A stretch of 21,266 nucleotides of DNA from a virus. Shown here in pieces: positions 1 to 7,548 of this stretch; positions within the stretch are counted from its first letter, which is position 1; each line of letters starts with the position of its first letter. The DNA is taken from positions 1 through 21,266 of the IMG/VR virus record IMGVR_UViG_3300030061_003608; one strand, given 5' to 3'. The notes beneath the pieces are model-generated. The model saw only the letters and a program-made list of their open reading frames with translations, had not been told where the DNA came from and did not search any database. The translations under genes and the position numbers were made by a program.

Positions 1-2
1 TT

Positions 3-254
3 ATCAAAGAACTAATGGATGTCGGTATCAAAAATGATGATAACCTTGTTAAACTAGCCACTCTATATCAAAGAATAATGTCTAAACAAACGGTTGATGA
101 TAGTGATGTTAGTTTATTAACTGAAGAAGAAAAAGAACAACTTATGGCTTCTTTAGAAGATGTAGCAGATGACCTACAGAAAAAGAAAGATGAGATAGTC
201 TCTAAAGATCCTGTAGACATGACCGAAATAAGACAAAAGTATGGTGACTCATAA
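3..254 (+). CDS. Hypothetical protein, 3' end of a gene (5' partial)
   Basis: The reading frame is open to the left edge (residues IKEL precede the first Met at base 15), and there is no ribosome binding site before that Met. The gene therefore most likely starts outside the window and only its C-terminal 84 residues are seen. The visible part is charged and helical: a short hydrophobic helix, a run rich in Glu/Lys (TEEEKEQLMASLEDVADDLQ) that could form a coiled coil, and a polar C-terminus. There is no signal peptide or membrane segment. The stop overlaps the next start (TAATG), placing the gene in the baseplate operon. I do not recognise the family. Its position just before the spike gene suggests a tail or baseplate assembly role, but that is context only. 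The alternative is a complete 79-residue protein starting at base 15. Confidence 0.6.
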   Translation: MKELMDVGIKNDDNLVKLATLYQRIMSKQTVDDSDVSLLTEEEKEQLMASLEDVADDLQKKKDEIVSKDPVDMTEIRQKYGDS

Positions 255-1486
255 TGCCCGTTAGGCCAGATAATTTTGTAAAATCAAAATCAATAGTGTT
301 TAACATTGGAGTGGTTAAGAGAGTTCATCTAAATGATACTGATGATTTTAAGCAATCAGTTGAGACTAATTCATCACAGATGATTGATTTATATTCTTTA
401 GGTGATGATTCAACCTCATCGGGTATACTGAGAAACGAGACTGCTAGACCTATGTTTAGGGGAATTAGTGATTCCATTACAGCAAAAGATATGGTAATTT
501 ATACAAAAATTAATGAAACTGTATATTACATAGGACCTCTAAACAATTATAATAATCCAAATCAATGTACTGCTAATTTCAATGTCGATGAGTTAATAGG
601 AAGAGGTAGTGGAGATAAAAGTTTATTTAATCCAGATGGTTCTGGTATAGATTTTCCAAAATTAAATAACACTAAACTTCAGAAACTAAAAAATAAAAAA
701 ATGGATTTAGTTTCAGATAAAACATATGAAACATCTAAGTTATCAGATTTGACTTTTGAAGGCAGACATGGTAATTCTATTAGATTAGGATCTAGAGATA
801 TATTTCCTAGCATAACAATAGATAATAAATCTGTTGGAAAACAAGAAAATATAGGAGTGGGCTCGACTATATCCATGTTATCAAATGGTTCTATTTATGA
901 AAACTTTGGTATAGAACAAGATAAATATTTTTTATCAGTAGATGTCCCAAAAGAAAATCCTAATAATTATACTTTAAACAAAGGTGATGGCGTTCTCGAT
1001 AGATTTGATTATGAATACGCCAAGGTAGATGACTCAATAAATTTTGACCAAATAGTAATTTTATCTGATAGAATTACTTTTGATGCCAGAAGAAGTGATT
1101 TTACTGTATCATCAAATAATAATATTAATTTTGGAGCTACAAATAATTTCACCTTAAATAATTCAGGCTACTCAATTATTAATTCTAATAATATTTATTT
1201 AGGAGAGAAGGCGAGAGTAAAGGCTGAACCTATGGTGTTAGGTAATGAACTGAGAAATATTTTGGTTAGATTATTAGAAATATTAAATAGTGCTAGAGCA
1301 AATGTTCAAGGTGTACCATTACCATTGGTAGATAGTAATTTAGAACCTTTAAACTTAGCACCTAACAATGATATTGGTATACTATTACAGGAATTAAAAG
1401 ATTTAAATCCACAGAATGGTGGTGGATTTTTTAGTAGACACCATTTCATAGAACAAAACGACAGGAGTCAAAACAATGAAGGTTAA
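254..1486 (+). CDS. Putative baseplate spike protein, gp5/VgrG-like (OB fold plus beta-helix), no lysozyme domain
   Basis: The 410-residue product has an architecture like central spike proteins of contractile tails. Residues about 10-100 look like an OB-fold barrel ending in the strand motif YYIGPLNN. A middle region (about 165-215) carries FEGRHGNSIRLGSR and a Gly/Ser-rich stretch. Residues about 270-316 are short alternating beta strands rich in Asn, Ser and Phe (for example NNINFGATNNFTLNNSGY), as in the beta-helical needle of T4 gp5 or P2 gpV. A helical segment follows (EPMVLGNELRNILVRLLEIL, 325-344), then a Gly-rich tail. There is no T4-type lysozyme domain, so if this is the spike it punctures without an attached muralytic enzyme, or that enzyme lies elsewhere. 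The gene starts in a TAATG overlap and overlaps the next gene by 11 bases. The fold assignment is by eye. A VrlC-like structural protein is a close alternative. Confidence 0.6.
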   Translation: MPVRPDNFVKSKSIVFNIGVVKRVHLNDTDDFKQSVETNSSQMIDLYSLGDDSTSSGILRNETARPMFRGISDSITAKDMVIYTKINETVYYIGPLNNYNNPNQCTANFNVDELIGRGSGDKSLFNPDGSGIDFPKLNNTKLQKLKNKKMDLVSDKTYETSKLSDLTFEGRHGNSIRLGSRDIFPSITIDNKSVGKQENIGVGSTISMLSNGSIYENFGIEQDKYFLSVDVPKENPNNYTLNKGDGVLDRFDYEYAKVDDSINFDQIVILSDRITFDARRSDFTVSSNNNINFGATNNFTLNNSGYSIINSNNIYLGEKARVKAEPMVLGNELRNILVRLLEILNSARANVQGVPLPLVDSNLEPLNLAPNNDIGILLQELKDLNPQNGGGFFSRHHFIEQNDRSQNNEG

Positions 1487-1892
1487 TATATTTAAGAAAT
1501 TAATAAGAGAAGTAGTAAGAGAAGAGTTAGATTATAAATTTTCGTCACTTGAAAAAAAGTTAGATGAAGTGTTAGTTAGTAGTAGATCTAATAGTATAGT
1601 TGAAGATAGAGCGCCACAACCCGTCTCGTCTCAGTCAAAAAAACAACCTGTTTCGGCAACACCAAAAAGTAATAAAACAACTCCGTTAACAAAAGACTCT
1701 ATTCTTAATGATATCTTAAATGAGACTGCTAATAGTGGTGAATGGCAAAACATCGAAAAAGAAGCAGAAGTTAAATCTGTAGTTGATAATACTCAGAATT
1801 TACCTGACCATTTAGCAAATGCTTTTACAAAAGATTATTCACAAGTACTAAAAAAAGCAGAAGAAAAGGCAAAGTTTAATCGTGGGACTTAA
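1476..1892 (+). CDS. Small hypothetical tail protein with N-terminal coiled coil
   Basis: This 138-residue protein starts at an ATG preceded by AGGAG at 1463..1467 (8-nt spacing) and lies inside the last codons of the spike-like gene. Residues 1-35 form an amphipathic helix rich in Lys/Glu (FKKLIREVVREELDYKFSSL) that probably makes a coiled coil. Residues 40-75 are a disordered Ser/Pro/Lys/Thr linker, and the C-terminal half is again helical and charged. There is no membrane segment or catalytic motif. Its place between the spike-like gene and gp25 suggests a baseplate component or an assembly chaperone, but the sequence itself does not prove a role. I recognise the general pattern of a small helical protein at this spot in marine T4-like phages, not a named family. 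Confidence 0.75.
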   Translation: MKVNIFKKLIREVVREELDYKFSSLEKKLDEVLVSSRSNSIVEDRAPQPVSSQSKKQPVSATPKSNKTTPLTKDSILNDILNETANSGEWQNIEKEAEVKSVVDNTQNLPDHLANAFTKDYSQVLKKAEEKAKFNRGT

Positions 1893-2211
1893 AACAGACA
1901 TATATAACGCATTTAAAGATAGTGTCGGTGGTGATTCTGATAATATAGATACACTAGCTCAAGCTTTAGAAGATGCTATGGTTAAATTTATGAAAGCACA
2001 AGAACTGAAAATTACCGAGTTGGAAGCTCCATATAATATATTACCTGGTCAGATTAATGTGGTCGGTGCTAGTGGACCAAGTTCTAGTACAGCACCTGTA
2101 AAAGGTATAGTTCAGGTAAGTGAAACATCTAATAAGGTGATGGATGGTAAAGTACCAGCAGGTGTAAATAAATCTAAAGTGATAGCTAAAAAAATTAAGG
2201 GATTAGGTTAA
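1882..2211 (+). CDS. Small hypothetical tail protein, GTG start
   Basis: The 109-residue frame begins with GTG at 1882, overlapping the previous gene by 11 bases. The next in-frame ATG (1978, residue 33) would remove the ordered N-terminal helix GLKTDIYNAFKDSVGG, so GTG is the better start. The upstream AAAAGG is a weak, distant ribosome binding site, so translation probably depends on coupling to the gene before. Residues 2-55 are helical with acidic patches. Residues 55-75 are Pro/Gly/Ser rich (PGQINVVGASGPSSSTAP), followed by a basic C-terminus (KSKVIAKKIKGLG). No family is recognised. Position next to gp25 and a complete overlapping frame support it as a real virion or assembly protein. 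Confidence 0.7.
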   Translation: MGLKTDIYNAFKDSVGGDSDNIDTLAQALEDAMVKFMKAQELKITELEAPYNILPGQINVVGASGPSSSTAPVKGIVQVSETSNKVMDGKVPAGVNKSKVIAKKIKGLG

Positions 2212-2678
2212 TGGCAATACTTGACAGAAGAAAAGATAGATTTGTAGAAGACCAAGATAAAAGAGTCTCTGTGGGAATAGAGTTTCCTTTTGGAAGAGTT
2301 GGTGGTGGTGATGGATATTTTAAATCAACAAAAACTACTGTTGAATCTATAAAAAATAATATTAAACTTCTTTTACAAACTCATAGGGGTGAAAGAGTAT
2401 TTCAACCAAACTTAGGTATGGATTTAAGGTCACTTATATTTGAACCATTAACTGAAGATATTACAATACAAATAGAAAATAATATTGTAGATGTATTCAG
2501 TAGGTGGCTTCCTTTTGTAGATTTAAGAAACATTAATGTTAATCGCAGAGATGATTTAAATCAAGTGAATATTAATATAGATTTTAACATAAGAAGGGCA
2601 CCAAATAGTTTAGAAAGTGTTCAAGTTACATTTGATGGTGTAGGTGCTGGAAACAGTACAAGTAATGGAGCATACTAA
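2211..2678 (+). CDS. 25: Baseplate wedge protein, gp25-like (GPW/gp25 family)
   Basis: The 155-residue product matches the GPW/gp25 family, a sheath-proximal wedge component that starts sheath polymerisation in T4 and has relatives in P2 (gpW) and type VI secretion (TssE). The core motif is clear: helix IKNNIKLLLQTHRGERVFQP, then NLGMDLRSLIFEP at about residues 64-76, where the Glu-Arg of RGERVF is the family hallmark. A helix (ENNIVDVFSRWLPFVDL) and two closing strands (NQVNINIDFNIR) follow. It is slightly longer than T4 gp25 (132 residues) because of an N-terminal extension. An AAGGGA ribosome binding site (2197..2202) sits 8 nt before the ATG, and the start overlaps the previous stop. The immediately following gp6 homologue confirms the assignment. 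Confidence 0.95.
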   Translation: MAILDRRKDRFVEDQDKRVSVGIEFPFGRVGGGDGYFKSTKTTVESIKNNIKLLLQTHRGERVFQPNLGMDLRSLIFEPLTEDITIQIENNIVDVFSRWLPFVDLRNINVNRRDDLNQVNINIDFNIRRAPNSLESVQVTFDGVGAGNSTSNGAY

Positions 2679-4600
2679 TGGCATATACAGAAAAACAAAA
2701 AATAAAACCAACTAATGTACAATATACAAGTAAAGACTTTAGTTCAATAAAATCTGATTTAATTGAATATACTAAATCTTATTTTCCTGATACATATAAA
2801 GATTTTAATGAAACATCACCTGGTATGATGCTAATAGAGTTATCAAGTTATGTAGGTGATGTTCTTTCTTATTATATTGATTATAATTACAAAGAAAACT
2901 TGTTATCAACGGCAACAGAGAAAAGAAACATTCGTAGATTATCAGAGTTCTTAGGATACAAACCCGTTAATAAAACACCATCTGTTGCAAAACTAAAAAT
3001 AGAAACAACCATAAATGCTGATGGGACAACTGGTCAACCTAATTATGGCGAAGCACCATCTTCAATAGATAGTGGTTTACAAATTGCTTCGAATGTAGAT
3101 AGTGAAATTCTATTTGAGACTACCGAAGAAGTTGATTTCACATCAAGTGGATCAGGTGATCCTATTATAAGTGCGCCATCTCTTGACTCTAATGGAGAAG
3201 CTAGTTCATATACTTTGACACGATTTGTACGAGCTATATCTGGTCAGACAAAAACAAAAACATTTAATATTTCAAGTCCTACTAAATTTTTAGAATTGGA
3301 TTTAGGTGAAAGTGATTTAATTGAAATAACAAGTTGTATAGATGGTGCTGGACAAAAGTGGTATGAAGTAGATTATTTAGCACAAGATAAAATTTTAAAA
3401 CAAACTCATTATACAGATGATTCTACAAGAACAAGTGCTTATGACCAAGGTAATGCTGATAGTACTACATCATCGATACCTATTCCATATGTTGCTGAAT
3501 ACATAAAGTCTACTAAAAAATTTACAACTAAGTTCGATGAGGACACTCAAACATATAAAGCTTGTTTTGGTAATGGATTGTTTAGGTTTAGTAATTCTGG
3601 TTCAAATGTAGATCCTGTTGAACAAGCCGGTGTGACAATTAATGGAACTAATCTTGCTGATGTTCCAAGTGCTTTAGGAGTTGTAGTTGGTAATAATCCA
3701 AATTTAGGAGAAACACCATCAAATACTTCATTAACATTTACTTACAGAGTTGGTGGTGGTGCTAGTTCAAATGTTCAAGCTGGAGAACTTAATGTTATAA
3801 ATAATGCTCCAGAAGGTGTATCGATAACCGTATCAAACGAAGAACCTACAACTGGTGGAACAGATGGACAAACTGTTGAAGAAATAAGAAATAACGCTAG
3901 TTCGTTTTTTGCTTCCCAAATGAGATGTGTAACTAAAGAAGATTATCAGTCAAGAATATTATCTCTTCCACAAAAGTTTGGTAGTATTGCTAAATGTATT
4001 GTGGAAAGACTAGATGGTGGTGCTTTATTAGTTCACACTCTTTCTTACAATCAAAATAAACAACTTGTACAAACACCAGAGTTAGTATTACAGAATATAG
4101 GAACTTACATAAATCAATATAGAATGATAAATGACCAAGTTGGATTTGGATTTACTATTCCTGATAACAACGGAACAACATTTTCTGGTTACGTAATTAA
4201 CTTTGGAGTTCGTTTTGTTGTTAATTATGATAGAAGGTCAAATTCTACCGAAGTTAAATTAAATGTAATTCAAGTAATTAAAGATTTCTTTAAGATAGAG
4301 AAGATGCAGTTTAGACAATCAATTAACATGAACGATTTACAATATAACATCTTAGGATTAGATGGTGTAATCGGTATTAAGGAATTAAAATTATTTCAAG
4401 ATGGAAATAATGAATATGCTAGTGGTAGAAAGTTATACTACTATAAAGGGGATGGTGAGATTATTGGAACAGATAGTAATTATGGATTTAAATACAATTT
4501 CGATAACGCTTTACGAGATGGTGTTATAAGACCATCAGTTTCTTCTGCTATATTTGAATTACGAGATCCTAACCAAGATATTTATGGGAAGGTAATATAA
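2678..4600 (+). CDS. 6: Baseplate wedge protein, gp6-like (baseplate J family)
   Basis: This 640-residue product is close in length to T4 gp6 (660), which dimerises to join neighbouring wedges into the hexagonal baseplate. The N-terminus (residues about 15-95) has the typical gp6 signature: YTSKDFSSIKSDLIEYTKSY, FNETSPGMMLIELSSYVGDV, then YKENLLSTATEKRNIRRLSE and FLGYKP. Residues about 340-430 carry the gpJ-type core: FTYRVGGGASSNVQAGEL, GGTDGQTVEEIRNNASSFFA and RCVTKEDYQSRI. The C-terminal third (about 500-640) is a mixed alpha/beta domain ending in IYGKVI. A GGAG ribosome binding site (2667..2670) lies 7 nt before the ATG, inside the gp25 gene, and the start overlaps the gp25 stop. No truncation or odd residues are seen. 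Confidence 0.95.
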   Translation: MAYTEKQKIKPTNVQYTSKDFSSIKSDLIEYTKSYFPDTYKDFNETSPGMMLIELSSYVGDVLSYYIDYNYKENLLSTATEKRNIRRLSEFLGYKPVNKTPSVAKLKIETTINADGTTGQPNYGEAPSSIDSGLQIASNVDSEILFETTEEVDFTSSGSGDPIISAPSLDSNGEASSYTLTRFVRAISGQTKTKTFNISSPTKFLELDLGESDLIEITSCIDGAGQKWYEVDYLAQDKILKQTHYTDDSTRTSAYDQGNADSTTSSIPIPYVAEYIKSTKKFTTKFDEDTQTYKACFGNGLFRFSNSGSNVDPVEQAGVTINGTNLADVPSALGVVVGNNPNLGETPSNTSLTFTYRVGGGASSNVQAGELNVINNAPEGVSITVSNEEPTTGGTDGQTVEEIRNNASSFFASQMRCVTKEDYQSRILSLPQKFGSIAKCIVERLDGGALLVHTLSYNQNKQLVQTPELVLQNIGTYINQYRMINDQVGFGFTIPDNNGTTFSGYVINFGVRFVVNYDRRSNSTEVKLNVIQVIKDFFKIEKMQFRQSINMNDLQYNILGLDGVIGIKELKLFQDGNNEYASGRKLYYYKGDGEIIGTDSNYGFKYNFDNALRDGVIRPSVSSAIFELRDPNQDIYGKVI

Positions 4601-5694
4601 TGCACAAATATTTTTTTACAACTAAAGATACCTTTATCAATAGTGGTTCAAATCAAACTACAGGCGAAGACTTTAAAGATAAGAATACTGGACAAGATGA
4701 GATTCTTGAATTAAAAAAAGTATTCTTTGATAGAACATTTTCTCATCCAACTCGTATACTACTTCAGTTTGATACTGATGAAATAGAAAGTTACATAAGT
4801 TCATCTGTTTTACCAAAAGACTATAAATTAAACTTAAGATTATATGAAACAGAAGGTACAAGTGGATTAACTGAAGAATATAAAGTAGCTGCTTACCCTT
4901 TAAGTCAAGAATGGGATGAGGGTGTTGGTAAAGAATTAGACGAACCTAAAACAACAGATGGGTGTAGTTGGTTGTATAGAAAAAACAGAGAAGGTGCTTC
5001 TGAAATAACATGGACAACACCTGGTGGAACTTATATTGCTGGTGATGAAGTTAGTCAATCCTTTTCATCTGAATCGCCTGATATTAACATGGATATAACT
5101 TCTCTTGCTAATAAATGGTTTGGTGATGCAAATTCTAACTATGGTATGTTAATAAGATTTTCTGGTAGTAGAGAACAATCTACAGGTAGTTTTGAAGACA
5201 TAAAATTTTTCTCAAGACAAACCAATACAATATATTCTCCTAAGATAGAATTAAAATGGGATGACCACTTACCAGCAACGGGTTCTAACACAGGTAGTTT
5301 AACCACATTAGATGTTTCTGGTAATAGTGAGAACTACCTATACCCTATACACTTACGAGAAGCGTATAAGGAAAACGAAACCATAAAATTTAGATTTGGT
5401 GCTCGTAAAAGATATATACAAAAATCATTTACAACATCGGTTCAAACTATTAGTGGTAGTTTTATACCACATGGTAAGGGTGTTTATTCTATTATTGATA
5501 TGGCGACAAACGAATCGGTTGTTCCATTTAGTGCTTACACGACAATGAGTTGTGATACTACTTCTAACTATTTCAAACAAGACTTAAATGCCTTTGAACC
5601 AAATCGTGCTTATAAAATATTAATAAAAGTTAACCACGATGATGGTCAAGAAATAATCTACGACAACGACTTTGAATTTATATTAAGGACTTAA
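4600..5694 (+). CDS. Virion structural protein with DNRLRE-like beta domain
   Basis: Residues about 45-225 of this 364-residue protein read like a DNRLRE/carbohydrate-binding beta-sandwich: RILLQFDTDEIESYI (50 onward), LNLRLYETEG, a strand ending in SQEWDEG, then WTTPGG at 138, DINMDITSLANKWFG at about 161 and NYGMLIRFSGS, closing with YSPKIELKWDD near 213-222. In DNRLRE proteins the same order of strands (R-LLQFD, LRLY, W-E, W-x-x-P, D-T-V-W) marks the fold. The C-terminal 140 residues are a second beta-rich region with IIDMATNESVVPFSAYT. A GGGAAGG ribosome binding site (4586..4592) precedes the ATG. The gene directly follows gp6, so the protein probably sits on the wedge, perhaps as a sugar-binding or fibre-docking part. 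The fold match is by eye, and the role is inferred. Confidence 0.65.
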   Translation: MHKYFFTTKDTFINSGSNQTTGEDFKDKNTGQDEILELKKVFFDRTFSHPTRILLQFDTDEIESYISSSVLPKDYKLNLRLYETEGTSGLTEEYKVAAYPLSQEWDEGVGKELDEPKTTDGCSWLYRKNREGASEITWTTPGGTYIAGDEVSQSFSSESPDINMDITSLANKWFGDANSNYGMLIRFSGSREQSTGSFEDIKFFSRQTNTIYSPKIELKWDDHLPATGSNTGSLTTLDVSGNSENYLYPIHLREAYKENETIKFRFGARKRYIQKSFTTSVQTISGSFIPHGKGVYSIIDMATNESVVPFSAYTTMSCDTTSNYFKQDLNAFEPNRAYKILIKVNHDDGQEIIYDNDFEFILRT

Positions 5695-5696
5695 TC

Positions 5697-7547
5697 ATGG
5701 CTTACGGAAACACTAGTCAAGGAGAAGCTGAAGGAGCAGAGTCTACTGTTGTAAATCCTATTGTAGAAGTAAACTTACAAGCAACAGAAGACGATAGGTT
5801 TTTCTTCCAATCTAATTCAGAAGAACAATATGTTGGAGCTTATCATCGTCATGAAGATGGAACTTTAATGATTGGTGTCGGAGTTCTAGGTATCGGCCAT
5901 GATATAATTCCTGATGAAATTATTTTTAAAAAAATTGGAGATGGGGATATAAAAGAAACTCGTGAAAGAGTTAGTGATATCTTTTACAAATTATGGTTTG
6001 AATCGAACACTCTTACTGATAATGAAATTCTTTCGATGCAAACAACTATTCGTGATGGGATAAAACAAACAGGTCGATCTGAAAATGAACCACTTGTATT
6101 TTATAAAAAAGATAGAAACACTTTAGAAAGTAGAAAAGATTTACAAGGTGATACGTTTGAACAAATATGTCAATATATTTTTGATAATAATATAAATAAT
6201 TTTGATGGTCTATTTTCCTTAGAATCAACACCAGGACCAATAACAGATGGTCAAGATGTTACTAAATATAAAATTAATTTTGTACATGGAACGGTTGGTT
6301 ATCAAATAGAGATTGCTCAAAAAGTAGGAGATACTTTTACTGATGTATTAAATTTAAGTCAGTTAACAAAACCTAAAACTAGCACAAGAATTAATCCTGA
6401 AAAAGCTCGTGAGGTATTAGACACAAATATTTTTGAGTTACTTCCAAATCAAACAACTCGTCAAGATACGATAAATCAATTTTTTGTAGACTTCAATGAG
6501 TTAATAGGACAAAAACCATCATTTCAAGATGTTGATGGCGATGGTGCTGGTGAACTTCCTGATAACTATGAACAAGATGAACAATCTCGTATTAGTTATG
6601 AAAATCAAAGGAATGCTTATATAACGAGGTTGGATGAACAGGCAGCTCAAGATACTAATAACCAAGGTAAAACCCTTGAGTCTATGAGAAATAAACTTAA
6701 CACTTATCTTGGTGATGTAGACAATGTTATTGATACTTTAGAAGATACTAGACCTGAATATGAAAATGTATCAGAAGGATTTCTTAAAATAAGAAAACCA
6801 AATCAGGCTATAATATTAAGGGCACCAAATAATGATTTGTTAGAATTTCAAAAAGATGATTCTTATTTAGTGGATGGATTTACAATAACAATGTGGGTAC
6901 GATTCGTAAGTAAAACATCAGAAGGAACTCTTTTTAATTTTGGAAATCCTTTAGTTGATGGTGGTGTTGGTTTGAGATTAGACACAAAAGTAAATCAATA
7001 TGAAGGTAAAGATTATCGTTATATTAGATTGATGGTTAGAGATAAACAAAATAATTTCTATGATAATAATTTTGGTACACAAGGTTTAAATAGATTCGGT
7101 CACAGAAGTTTTGGTACTAATGAAACAAATTATCCAAATGTTCATAAAGCATTTCCACAAATTGCAACTAATAGATTAGACGAGTGGTACTTTATTTGTG
7201 CTACTTATAATCCAAATGTAAATGAACTTCCATATAGCGAACATCAAAGTTGGATGAGACAAAACAAACAATATTGGTTAAATCATGTTAATCAGAATCA
7301 ACAAATAGTTCCCTTTAGTGGACAAGGAGCTAAATGTAAAGTGGAGTTAATAAGTCGTTCTGATTTATTAAATGCTCGTGGATATATAGGAAGACCATTA
7401 ACTGTACTTTCTAAATTAGAAGATGCTATAAGTATACAATCTTCATTTACATATGAAATTATTGATAATCAAGAAAATCAAGGAAATAATCAAACTACTG
7501 TTAACTTACCCATATCTAGTTTTCAGTATCAAATAGTAGGAGTTTAA
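5697..7547 (+). CDS. Virion protein with C-terminal LamG-like (concanavalin A fold) domain
   Basis: The 616-residue product begins with a short polar leader (GNTSQGEAEGAEST, then NPIVEV) also found in the next protein. A small beta region follows with GAYHRHEDGTLMIGVGVLG near residues 47-65. Residues 278-289 (DVDGDGAGELPD) match the DxDxDGxxxxxD calcium-binding loop. Helical linkers follow (SMRNKLNTYLGDVDNVIDTL). Residues about 362-585 look like a LamG/concanavalin A-like lectin domain: strand AIILRAPNNDLLEF, GFTITMWVRF, GTLFNFGNP, a Gly-rich hairpin, and DEWYFICATYNPN near 495. Such domains bind sugars, so this is a candidate receptor-binding or cell-surface-probing baseplate protein. The AAGGA site at 5685..5689 gives a 7-nt spacing. 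No signal peptide is present, as expected for a phage virion protein. Confidence 0.7.
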   Translation: MAYGNTSQGEAEGAESTVVNPIVEVNLQATEDDRFFFQSNSEEQYVGAYHRHEDGTLMIGVGVLGIGHDIIPDEIIFKKIGDGDIKETRERVSDIFYKLWFESNTLTDNEILSMQTTIRDGIKQTGRSENEPLVFYKKDRNTLESRKDLQGDTFEQICQYIFDNNINNFDGLFSLESTPGPITDGQDVTKYKINFVHGTVGYQIEIAQKVGDTFTDVLNLSQLTKPKTSTRINPEKAREVLDTNIFELLPNQTTRQDTINQFFVDFNELIGQKPSFQDVDGDGAGELPDNYEQDEQSRISYENQRNAYITRLDEQAAQDTNNQGKTLESMRNKLNTYLGDVDNVIDTLEDTRPEYENVSEGFLKIRKPNQAIILRAPNNDLLEFQKDDSYLVDGFTITMWVRFVSKTSEGTLFNFGNPLVDGGVGLRLDTKVNQYEGKDYRYIRLMVRDKQNNFYDNNFGTQGLNRFGHRSFGTNETNYPNVHKAFPQIATNRLDEWYFICATYNPNVNELPYSEHQSWMRQNKQYWLNHVNQNQQIVPFSGQGAKCKVELISRSDLLNARGYIGRPLTVLSKLEDAISIQSSFTYEIIDNQENQGNNQTTVNLPISSFQYQIVGV

Positions 7548-7548
7548 A

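Noticed and set aside
15-254. Complete 79-residue gene starting at base 15
   Set aside because: The frame is open to the window edge and there is no ribosome binding site before the Met, so a 5'-partial gene is more likely.
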